Origin: DASXTS01 sp036505275
GTDB taxonomy: Bacteria; Actinomycetota; Actinomycetes; Mycobacteriales; Pseudonocardiaceae
Length of the DNA stretch: 12,196 nt
Reading direction: 5' to 3'
Assembly (NCBI GenBank): GCA_036505275.1
Contig: DASXTS010000509.1
Coordinates: forward strand, 1-12,196
The notes beneath the pieces were generated by a model that did not search any database, was not told the DNA's origin, and saw nothing but the letters and a program-made list of their open reading frames with translations. Below, piece by piece: positions 1 to 5,651 of the stretch (positions are counted from its first letter, which is position 1; the number at the start of each line of letters is the position of its first letter). A program made the position numbers and the translations under genes.

Positions 1-13
1 TTGCGCCTAATCA

Positions 14-36
14 GCTACGCGGAAATCCGCGTTAGC
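14..36. terminator. Hairpin, possible terminator
   Basis: GCTACGCGG (14-22) pairs with CCGCG-T-TAGC (27-36) around a 4-nt AAAT loop. This gives nine pairs with one bulged T at 32. There is no T-tract on either side, which is common for actinobacterial terminators. It lies 140 bp past the mrp stop, so it may instead terminate a rightward gene whose tail would end at 60. A protein-binding site is also possible. The role is inferred. Confidence 0.35.
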
Positions 37-84
37 GGCTCCCGGCCGGTGCCCGCATAGCGGCGACCCAACCGCCCAACATGA

Positions 85-169
85 GCGCCCGAACCGGCGA
101 ACACGCCGGACCGAACCGAACACGCCCGACCGAACCGGCGAACACGCCCGACCCGACCGGCGAACACGC
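85..169. repeat. Four degenerate 22-bp tandem repeats
   Basis: Four copies of a unit close to CCGACCGAACCGGCGAACAC plus a final GC lie head to tail at 85-106, 107-125, 126-147 and 148-169. The second copy is three bases short (GGC lost), and the others differ by a few substitutions. All four end in CGAACACGC. They sit immediately downstream of the mrp stop at 177. There are no spacers, so this is a minisatellite rather than a CRISPR array. The function is unknown. Confidence 0.75.
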
Positions 170-176
170 GGGAGGG

Positions 177-1322
177 CTAGCGGGGGGTGGGGGTGATGGA
201 CAGGGACATGCCGGCCAGGCCACGGGCGCGGATGGCGAGGCGGTCGGCGATGGCACGCAGGGCCACCGCGGCGGGGGCGGACGGGGACGAAAGGACGTAC
301 GGCGTGCCGGCGTCGCCGCTTTCGCGCAGGGCCGGCTCAAGGGGGATCTGGCCGAGGAGGGGCACCGCGGCGCCCAGGGACACCGACAGCGAGGATGCCA
401 CCGCCGCCCCACCGCCGGAGCCGAAGACATCCAGTCGGGTGCCGTCCGGCAGCTCGAGCCACGACATGTTCTCGATCACGCCGGCGAGCCGCTGGCGGGT
501 CTGCAGGGCGATGGCGCCGGCCCGCTCGGCGACCTCGGCCGCAGCCCGCTGCGGAGTGGTCACGACCAGGATCTCCGCGGTCGGAATGAGCTGGGCGACC
601 GAGATGGCGATGTCGCCGGTGCCGGGCGGCAGATCTAGCAGCAGCACATCGAGGTCGCCCCAGAAGACGTCGGATAGGAACTGCTGCAGGGCACGGTGCA
701 GCATGGGTCCGCGCCAGACGACGGGCGTGTTGCCCGGGGTGAACATGCCGATGGAGATCACCTTTACGTCGTGGGCGACCGGCGGCAGGATCATCTTCTC
801 CACCCGGGTGGGCCTGTCGGACGCGCCGAGCATCCGCGGCACCGAGTGGCCATAGATGTCGGCGTCCACCACACCGACGGACAGCCCGCGGGTAGCCAGG
901 GCCACCGCCATGTTCACCGTCACCGAGGACTTGCCGACCCCGCCCTTGCCGGACGCCACGCAGTACACCCTGGTCAGCGAGCCCGGCTCGGCGAACGGGA
1001 TGCGCGGGTCCTCGGCGTCGCCGCGCAGCGAGCGCCGCAGGGCGGTGCGCTGCTCGTCGCTCATCACGTCCAGCTCGACGCGCACGCCCCGCACACCCTG
1101 CACCGCGGAAACCGCGCCCGTGACGTCACGGGTGATCTTGTCGCGGAGCGGGCAGCCGGCGACGGTCAGCCACACGGCGACGGTGACGTCTCCGGACGGG
1201 GCGACCGCGACGTCCTTCACCATGCCGAGCTCGGTGATCGGTTTGCGGATCTCAGGATCCAGCACGCCGCTCAGTGCGGCACGAACGGCTTCCTGCGATG
1301 GGGCAACGGTCGCGGCTGTCAC
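177..1322 (-). CDS. mrp: Mrp/ApbC-type P-loop ATPase (Fe-S carrier family)
   Basis: The 381-residue product is a cytosolic Mrp/NBP35-family ATPase, a family known for carrying iron-sulfur clusters to apo-proteins. Residues 10-95 form the MIP18/DUF59 domain, with LDPEIRKPITELGMV at 21-35 and a Cys at 57. The deviant Walker A motif GKGGVGKS is at 125-132, and DLPPGTGD at 230-237 is the Walker B region. The C-terminus resembles mycobacterial Mrp as I remember it. The CxxC pair that holds the cluster in ApbC is absent: the stretch after ENMS (284-287) has no cysteine, so the carrier role is inferred from family. I chose GTG at 1322 because homology begins there and a TAGAAT box ends 7 nt upstream. 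Two ATGs at 1358 and 1355 would start before that box. It is transcribed away from the MarR gene. Confidence 0.93.
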   Translation of the reverse strand: MTAATVAPSQEAVRAALSGVLDPEIRKPITELGMVKDVAVAPSGDVTVAVWLTVAGCPLRDKITRDVTGAVSAVQGVRGVRVELDVMSDEQRTALRRSLRGDAEDPRIPFAEPGSLTRVYCVASGKGGVGKSSVTVNMAVALATRGLSVGVVDADIYGHSVPRMLGASDRPTRVEKMILPPVAHDVKVISIGMFTPGNTPVVWRGPMLHRALQQFLSDVFWGDLDVLLLDLPPGTGDIAISVAQLIPTAEILVVTTPQRAAAEVAERAGAIALQTRQRLAGVIENMSWLELPDGTRLDVFGSGGGAAVASSLSVSLGAAVPLLGQIPLEPALRESGDAGTPYVLSSPSAPAAVALRAIADRLAIRARGLAGMSLSITPTPR

Positions 1323-1365
1323 CGGGCCGATTCTAGGTGTCCGGTTACGTAACATCATGCTCGTG
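1320..1365. promoter_or_regulatory. Divergent mrp/marR promoter with palindrome
   Basis: On the minus strand TAGAAT (1335 to 1330) is followed by 7 nt and then the GTG of mrp at 1322. On the plus strand TAACAT (1350-1355) is followed by 7 nt and then a GTG at 1363 in the marR frame. Neither start has a Shine-Dalgarno, so both transcripts look leaderless. The perfect palindrome GTTACGTAAC (1344-1353) overlaps the marR -10 box and lies upstream of the mrp -10 box. It is a plausible MarR operator. No good -35 boxes are visible. The boxes and palindrome are seen; their use is inferred. Confidence 0.5.
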
Positions 1366-1830
1366 CCCAACCCTTCGGTCGCCGCACCGGCGCCGCCGCG
1401 TAGGCCGAACACCGAGGAACTCGCGGCCTGGCGAAGCTTCCTGCGCGCGCACGCCCACATTACTCGGGCGCTGGAGCGTGAGCTGGTCAGCGAGCAGCGG
1501 CTGTCGCTGGCCTCCTACGACGTGCTGGTGCAGCTCGCCGAGGCGCCCGGCCGGATGCTGCGGATGACCGACCTGGCGGACGCCGTGCTGCTATCCCGGT
1601 CGGGAGTGACAAGGCTGGTCGACCGGCTCGAGCGGGACGGCCTGGTGGCCCGCGAGCGGACCAGCGCGGACGGCAGGGGAATCGTGGCCGTGCTCACCGA
1701 GAAGGGGCTGGACCAACTGCGGGTGGCCTCGGTCACCCACCTCGACGGTGTCGTGCGGCACTTCGTGGCCCGGCTGAACTGCGATCAGCTCGCGGAGCTG
1801 GGGGCGATCACCGCGCAGTTGTTCGACTAG
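1363..1830 (+). CDS. MarR-family winged-helix regulator
   Basis: The 155-residue product is a MarR-family transcription factor, normally a dimer that leaves DNA on binding a small ligand. The helix-turn-helix is at about 66-90 (MTDLADAVLLSRSGVTRLVD...) with the wing at 95-112 containing the typical ERTSADGRG turn. Flanking helices (about 20-60 and 115-155) would make the dimer interface. I start it at GTG 1363 because TAACAT ends 7 nt upstream. ATG at 1357, two codons earlier, is the alternative but would lie only one base past that box. The last 23 bp overlap the end of the convergent DUF1003 gene. The target is unknown; the palindrome in its own promoter suggests control of itself and perhaps of mrp. 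Confidence 0.9.
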   Translation: MPNPSVAAPAPPRRPNTEELAAWRSFLRAHAHITRALERELVSEQRLSLASYDVLVQLAEAPGRMLRMTDLADAVLLSRSGVTRLVDRLERDGLVARERTSADGRGIVAVLTEKGLDQLRVASVTHLDGVVRHFVARLNCDQLAELGAITAQLFD

Positions 1831-2347
1831 GCACCGGCCGCGCACCGGAGGCGCCGGTCCCGGCAGTGGCCGGGCCGAGGGAGAGCTCCAACGAGGCGCG
1901 CAGCCGCTCCAGCTCGGTGCGCAGGAAGTCCCTGGTCACCACCTCGCCGACGGCCAACCGCAGGGCGGCCAGCTCGCGCGCCAGGTACTCGGTGTCGGCC
2001 TTGGTGCGGTCCGCGCGGGCCCGGTCCTCCTCCAGCGATATGCGGTCGCGGTCGTCCTGCCGGTTCTGGGCCAGCAGGATCAGCGGCGCGGCATACGCCG
2101 CCTGCGTTGAGAAGGCCAGGTTCAGCAGGATGAACGGGTACGGGTCCCAGCGCAGCTGTACCGCGGTCAGGTTGATGGCGATCCAGACGAGCACCAGCAT
2201 GGTCTGCCACAGCAGGAATTTGCCGGTGCCGAGCAGCCGGGCGATCCGCTCGGAAAACCTGCCGAACGCCTCCGGGTCAAGCGACGGCGACCAGCGGCGG
2301 CGCAGGGGGCGGTCCAGCCGGTTCCGCCCGGTGTACGGCTCACGCAC
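1808..2347 (-). CDS. DUF1003 small membrane protein
   Basis: This 179-residue protein has the DUF1003 layout. A basic N-terminus (1-43) is followed by two hydrophobic helices at about 44-65 (LLWQTMLVLVWIAINLTAVQL) and 71-93. A long charged helical stretch (96-155, rich in Asp, Arg and Glu) probably forms a coiled coil in the cytoplasm. The tail is Gly/Ala-rich. No enzyme motif is visible and the family has no established function. The GTG start at 2347 overlaps the stop of the upstream MgtE_N/CBS gene by 8 bp (GTGCGTGA), so translation is almost certainly coupled. I recall the same pair in mycobacteria (around Rv1231c/Rv1232c, near mrp). Its 3' end overlaps marR by 23 bp. Confidence 0.9.
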   Translation of the reverse strand: MREPYTGRNRLDRPLRRRWSPSLDPEAFGRFSERIARLLGTGKFLLWQTMLVLVWIAINLTAVQLRWDPYPFILLNLAFSTQAAYAAPLILLAQNRQDDRDRISLEEDRARADRTKADTEYLARELAALRLAVGEVVTRDFLRTELERLRASLELSLGPATAGTGASGARPVPSRTTAR

Positions 2348-3629
2348 GGCTGTCCTCCTCGCTGTCAGCGGCCACCGGCTCCTCCTCCCGCCAGTTGTCC
2401 GGCAGCAGGTGGTCGAGCACGTCGTCCACGGTGACGGCGCCGAGCAGGTGCTCGGTCGAGTCCACCACGGGGGCGCACACCAGGTTGTAGGTGGCGAAGA
2501 ACCGGGTCACGTCGGCCAGTGGCGCGTCCGGCCGCAGCGACGACAGCTCACGATCCACCGCGCCGGCCACCAGCTCGAACGGCGGTTCACGCAGCAGCCG
2601 CTGGGCGTGCACACAGCCGAGGTAGCGGCCGGTCGGGGTCTCCTGCGGCGGCCTGGCGACGAACACCATGCTGGCCAGCGCCGGGGTGAGGTCCGGGTTT
2701 CGGATCCTGGCCAGCGCCTCGGCCACCGTGGAGTCCGGGGTGAGGATCACCGGTTCGGGCGTCATGAGGCCGCCCGCGGTGTCGCCCGAGTAGGCGAGCA
2801 GCCGCCGTACCGGCGCCGACTCTTCGGGCTGCATGAGCCGCAGCAACGTCTCGGCGTCGGTCGCGGGCAGCTCGGCGAGCACGTCGGCGGCGTCGTCGGG
2901 GTTCATCGCCTCCAGCACGTCCGCGGCGCGCTCCGCGTCCAGGTGGCTGAGCAGGTCGGTCTGGTCGGCGTCCGGCAGCTCCTCGATCACGTCGGCCAGC
3001 CGCTCGTCGTCCAGCGCGTCGGCCACCTCGTAGCGGCGCTTGGCCGGCAGCTCGCGAAGCGCGCTCGCCACGTCCGGGGCGCGCATCGTCTCGAAGATCG
3101 CCAGCAGGTGGTCGGCCGCCTGTGCGTCGCTGGCCACCTCGGTGAGCGACAGCCCGCTCACCTCGTCCCAGTCCAGCACGTCGATGCGGCCGCGCCGGCT
3201 CAGCCGGCCCGTTCGCTCCCGCACCGCGACCTTGGCCAGCACCCAGTCCCTGGTCCTGGTCTGCTCCATGCCGATGTCGACCACGACGGCCTGCGCCCCG
3301 GTGGCCAACACCTGCACCTTGGCGTCCAGCAGCTCGCCGATCACGAGCACCTCGTTGGGCCGCTTGTGGAACCGGCGCAGGTTCACCGAACCGGTGGCCA
3401 GCGTGACGGCGCTCGGGTCGATCGCGGTCACCCGCAGCATGGGCACGAAGATCCGCCGCCGGGTGGCCATCTCGACGACCAGTCCGAGCACGCGCGGCCG
3501 CTGCCGGCCGACCCGCAAGGTGGCCACCACGTCGCGCACCCTGCCGATCGGCTCACCATCGGGACCGAACACCGCGAGCCTGGTGAGGCCCGCCGCGAAC
3601 ACCCTGGTGGTCTTGGTCGCCGCAGACAC
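2340..3629 (-). CDS. PRC-barrel/MgtE_N/CBS protein without channel domain
   Basis: The 429-residue soluble protein resembles the cytosolic half of the MgtE magnesium channel. The N-terminal part (about 15-75, perhaps repeated at 90-160) looks like PRC-barrel folds. Residues 175-275 form the acidic alpha-superhelix of MgtE_N, with repeated ADVLE/ADVLAELP turns. Two CBS domains follow at about 285-345 (GGLMTPEPVILTPDSTV) and 352-410 (APVVDSTEHLLGAVTVDDVLDHLL). The transmembrane MgtE domain is missing and no hydrophobic segment is present. It is therefore not a transporter by itself. In MgtE these domains bind Mg2+, and CBS domains often bind adenosyl ligands, so a sensor role is inferred. The start is GTG at 3629, with TAGCCT 6 nt upstream. 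It heads an operon with the DUF1003 gene. Confidence 0.9.
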   Translation of the reverse strand: MSAATKTTRVFAAGLTRLAVFGPDGEPIGRVRDVVATLRVGRQRPRVLGLVVEMATRRRIFVPMLRVTAIDPSAVTLATGSVNLRRFHKRPNEVLVIGELLDAKVQVLATGAQAVVVDIGMEQTRTRDWVLAKVAVRERTGRLSRRGRIDVLDWDEVSGLSLTEVASDAQAADHLLAIFETMRAPDVASALRELPAKRRYEVADALDDERLADVIEELPDADQTDLLSHLDAERAADVLEAMNPDDAADVLAELPATDAETLLRLMQPEESAPVRRLLAYSGDTAGGLMTPEPVILTPDSTVAEALARIRNPDLTPALASMVFVARPPQETPTGRYLGCVHAQRLLREPPFELVAGAVDRELSSLRPDAPLADVTRFFATYNLVCAPVVDSTEHLLGAVTVDDVLDHLLPDNWREEEPVAADSEEDSRA

Positions 3630-3655
3630 GCAGTCAGGCTAACGTCGCGGCCGTG
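3627..3655. promoter_or_regulatory. Compact bidirectional promoter with overlapping -10 boxes
   Basis: Only 23 bp separate the GTG of the MgtE_N/CBS gene (3629, minus) from the GTG of the PhzF gene (3653, plus). On the minus strand TAGCCT (3641 to 3636) ends 6 nt before the GTG. On the plus strand TAACGT (3640-3645) ends 7 nt before its GTG. The two boxes share two base pairs. No Shine-Dalgarno fits either gene, so both mRNAs should be leaderless. Each -35 region would lie inside the other gene. Confidence 0.5.
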
Positions 3656-4573
3656 ACCGCATCCGATATACCCACGCTGCGTTTCGATGTGGTGGACGTG
3701 TTCACCGACCGAGCGTTCGCCGGCAACCCCCTGGCCGTCGTGCACAACGCCGACGGGCTGCGCACCGAGCAGTTGCAGGTGATCGCCCGCGAGTTCAACC
3801 TGTCCGAGACGGCGTACCCGCTGCCGCCCATCGCGGACGGCGCCAGCTACCGGGTGCGGATCTTCACCCCGTTCACCGAGCTGGCCTTCGCGGGTCACCC
3901 GAGCGTGGGCACCGCGTGGGTACTGGCCCGCGACGGGGTGATCCCGCGCGGCGAGGTGGTACAGGAGTGCGGGGCCGGGCTGCTACCGCTGGTGGTCGAT
4001 GGCGACGGGGCTCGGCTGACCGGCGGCACCCCGACCATCCGCGGTGACATCGACGCGGGACCGGTGCTGGCCGCGGTCGGCCTGGAGGCGGGCGACGTAG
4101 ACACCCGCGCGCCGGCCGGCACGGCCGGGGCCGGCGCCGAATTCATCTTCCTGGCGGTCGGCGACTATGCCGTGGTGCGGGCGGTGCCCGATCTCGCCGC
4201 GCTGGGCCGGCTGGACGCCAGACAGGGCCTGGTGGTCTTCTCCTTCGACTCCTTCGACGCCTTCGACTCCTTCGACGCCGCACAGGGCGCCGTACACCTG
4301 CGGATGTTCGCGCCCGGCCTCGGCGTCGCGGAAGACCCGGCTACCGGCTCGGCCGCGGTCGCCCTCGGCGTCTTCCTGGTCTGGCGCGGGCTGCTCCCCG
4401 CCAACGGCGAGTCCCGGTACATGATCAGCCAGGGCGCCGAGATCGGCCGGCCGTCCACATTGGACTGCACGGTGACCGCCGAGGGTGGCCGGGCGGTGCG
4501 TACCACCGTTCGGGGTGGTGTGGTGCCGGTGTCTAGCGGCCGGATCGCCGTCCCCGCTTTGGCGACGATGTGA
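3653..4573 (+). CDS. PhzF-family isomerase/epimerase
   Basis: The 306-residue protein has the diaminopimelate-epimerase-like two-lobe fold of the PhzF family. Visible signatures are VFTDRAFAGNPLAVV at 16-30, NLSETAY at 49-55 whose Glu52 matches the catalytic glutamate of PhzF, FTPFTELAFAGHPSVGTAW at 71-89, and EDPATGSA at 227-234. No phenazine genes lie nearby, so the substrate is unknown; most family members are not phenazine enzymes. An in-frame tandem repeat encodes four Phe-Asp-Ser/Ala units at 198-209, in a loop between two strands. The GTG at 3653 fits a leaderless start. The stop codon lies inside a long inverted repeat. It converges on the phosphotransferase gene. Confidence 0.9.
   Translation: MTASDIPTLRFDVVDVFTDRAFAGNPLAVVHNADGLRTEQLQVIAREFNLSETAYPLPPIADGASYRVRIFTPFTELAFAGHPSVGTAWVLARDGVIPRGEVVQECGAGLLPLVVDGDGARLTGGTPTIRGDIDAGPVLAAVGLEAGDVDTRAPAGTAGAGAEFIFLAVGDYAVVRAVPDLAALGRLDARQGLVVFSFDSFDAFDSFDAAQGAVHLRMFAPGLGVAEDPATGSAAVALGVFLVWRGLLPANGESRYMISQGAEIGRPSTLDCTVTAEGGRAVRTTVRGGVVPVSSGRIAVPALATM
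4244..4279 (+). repeat. In-frame 9-bp tandem repeat in PhzF gene
   Basis: TTCGACTCC and TTCGACGCC alternate as TTCGACTCC-TTCGACGCC-TTCGACTCC-TTCGACGCC. This can be read as four 9-bp units or two identical 18-bp units. It encodes four Phe-Asp-Ser/Ala triplets (residues 198-209). The unit is a multiple of three, so copy-number change would lengthen a loop without shifting the frame. Confidence 0.9.
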
Positions 4574-4607
4574 CATTTCCCCACTTCTACTGGGGCAATG
4601 TCACATC
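4567..4607. terminator. Long inverted repeat, likely bidirectional terminator
   Basis: The left arm 4567-4583 (GATGTGACATTTCCCCA) pairs with the right arm 4591-4607 (TGGGGCAATGTCACATC). Sixteen of 17 positions match, with one T/C mismatch (4578/4596), around a 7-nt loop. It lies between convergent genes, which favours a bidirectional terminator. There is no T-tract. The left arm contains the last sense codon and TGA of the PhzF gene. The near-perfect symmetry, extending well beyond what termination needs, also fits a repeated genomic element or a protein-binding site. Confidence 0.65.
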
Positions 4608-4645
4608 CTCGACGGGCACGCGTGCGCGCCGCCGATACGCCGAGG

Positions 4646-5605
4646 TCAGCCGATCATGGCCCAGCGCGCGATCGCGGCGTACACCTCGGTGTCCGGGAAG
4701 CCGCCGCCGTGCTCCAGCGCCCACAGCCAGTTGTCCACGGCGCGGATCAGGGTCCAGCCGCGGGCGCGGTCGGCGTCCAGCCCGGCCACCGAGACGATGG
4801 TGTCGAACCGGGCATCCAGGCCGGCGGCGCCGCCGGTCTCGGCGAAGCGGTTCCACAGCATGGGTATCACGCCGTACTCCGGGTCGCCGGCGAGCACCTT
4901 TGGGTCGATCACCAGCCACGGTTCGCGGGTGCCGCGCAGCACGTTGGCGTAGTGCAGGTCCTCGTTCACCATTCCGCGGCCGGCGGTCGGGCCCAGCGAC
5001 GCGCACGCATCGACGGCGGCGTCCAGCAGCCGCGACGGCACCGGGTGGCACAGCCGTGCCGCCTCGGCGGGCAGCTCCGACCGCCAGCGCAGCGCATTGG
5101 CCGCCATCGACCGTAGCCCGTCCGGTGCCGGCACCGTCAGCCGCCGCAGCAGCCCGGCCAGCACGGTCGCCGCCGCGGCCGGCTCCACGGACAGCAGTGA
5201 CACTGCGCTGTTCAGCCGCTCCAGCAGCAGCACGCCGTCGCCCTCGTCACAGTCCAGCAGCCGCACCGCGCCCCGTCCGTCCCACACCCGCAGCGCCAGC
5301 GCCTCGTGCTCCGACTCAGGGTGCGGCCAGCCAACCTTGAGCACGGCGTCCACGGCGTCCACGGCGTCCACGGCGTCACCGTCGCCCATACCGCCAGACC
5401 GCCGCACCGGCAGCACCACCGCGGTGAAGCCGTACATCACGTCGCCGGCCGGGGTCAGCCGCCACCGCAGCAGGTACCGCCGCACCAGCGCCGGCAGCGC
5501 CGCCATCCAGGCCCTGGCCGCCTCGCCCTCCGCGGCCACCAGGTCCTCGGCAAACCGGGCCGGCACGATCACCCGGTCCAGCGTGCCAGCGGCTGTGAAA
5601 GTCAC
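4646..5605 (-). CDS. APH(6)-like small-molecule phosphotransferase
   Basis: The roughly 319-residue kinase belongs to the aminoglycoside/hydroxyurea resistance kinase family (streptomycin 6-kinase-like). Features in order: an N-terminal helix with PARFAEDLVAAEGEAARAW (15-33), VLKVG with the ATP-binding Lys at about 90, SEHEALAL (98-105), the catalytic loop VNEDLHYANVL with Asp216 and Asn221, and WLVIDPK with metal-binding Asp234. The usual HGD is NED here, which I recall as common in this subgroup. Actual antibiotic resistance is not shown by sequence; many such kinases have unknown substrates. Four Asp-Ala-Val repeats (77-88) sit just before the ATP lysine. The start is uncertain: GTG 5605 is used here, and GTG 5572 would still keep the conserved region. 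It converges on PhzF and diverges from the lyase gene. Confidence 0.85.
   Translation of the reverse strand: MTFTAAGTLDRVIVPARFAEDLVAAEGEAARAWMAALPALVRRYLLRWRLTPAGDVMYGFTAVVLPVRRSGGMGDGDAVDAVDAVDAVLKVGWPHPESEHEALALRVWDGRGAVRLLDCDEGDGVLLLERLNSAVSLLSVEPAAAATVLAGLLRRLTVPAPDGLRSMAANALRWRSELPAEAARLCHPVPSRLLDAAVDACASLGPTAGRGMVNEDLHYANVLRGTREPWLVIDPKVLAGDPEYGVIPMLWNRFAETGGAAGLDARFDTIVSVAGLDADRARGWTLIRAVDNWLWALEHGGGFPDTEVYAAIARWAMIG
5342..5377 (-). repeat. Four perfect 9-bp repeats in phosphotransferase gene
   Basis: CACGGCGTC on the plus strand occurs four times head to tail without mismatch (5342, 5351, 5360, 5369). On the coding strand this is GACGCCGTG x 4, giving Asp-Ala-Val x 4 at residues 77-88. 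It lies in the hairpin just before the strand bearing the ATP-binding lysine. Perfect identity including third positions points to recent slippage. Confidence 0.93.
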
Positions 5606-5651
5606 CTCACCGGCCGTCCGGCGCCGAGCCGGCGTGCCACCATCCAGTGCC

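Larger units (their letters stand above)
1..176. other. Left-edge stretch, no convincing gene
   Basis: This stretch lies beyond the stop codon of the leftward mrp gene. One plus-strand frame is open from the window edge to a TAG at 58-60, so it could hold the last 19 codons of a rightward gene lying outside the window, but nothing in those residues is recognisable. The rest holds a hairpin (14-36) and a tandem repeat (85-169), listed separately. Longer frames crossing this stretch on both strands are low-complexity (rich in Pro, Arg, Ala and Gly) and look like GC-driven shadows. Confidence 0.5.

Noticed and set aside
85..169. CRISPR-like array near the left edge
   Set aside because: The units are directly adjacent without spacers, degenerate and only 19-22 bp, so this is a tandem repeat.
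856..1356. Long N-terminal extension of the MarR frame running through mrp
   Set aside because: The extension is the antisense of mrp and is Thr/Ser/Pro-rich without domain features. MarR homology begins only after 1363.
2340..3629. Magnesium transporter MgtE
   Set aside because: Only the cytosolic MgtE_N and CBS parts are present. There are no membrane helices, so it is not called a transporter.
3653..4573. Phenazine biosynthesis gene
   Set aside because: The family match is clear, but no other phz genes are in the window and most PhzF-like proteins act elsewhere.
4646..5605. Confirmed streptomycin resistance gene
   Set aside because: Kinase motifs are present, but substrate cannot be read from sequence and no mobile element or resistance cluster accompanies it.
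5097..5651. Extension of the lyase frame upstream of ATG 5652
   Set aside because: It is antisense to the kinase gene and low-complexity Ser/Ala/Thr. The CitE/Mcl fold starts at RPRRSCLAVPGS, a few codons after 5652.
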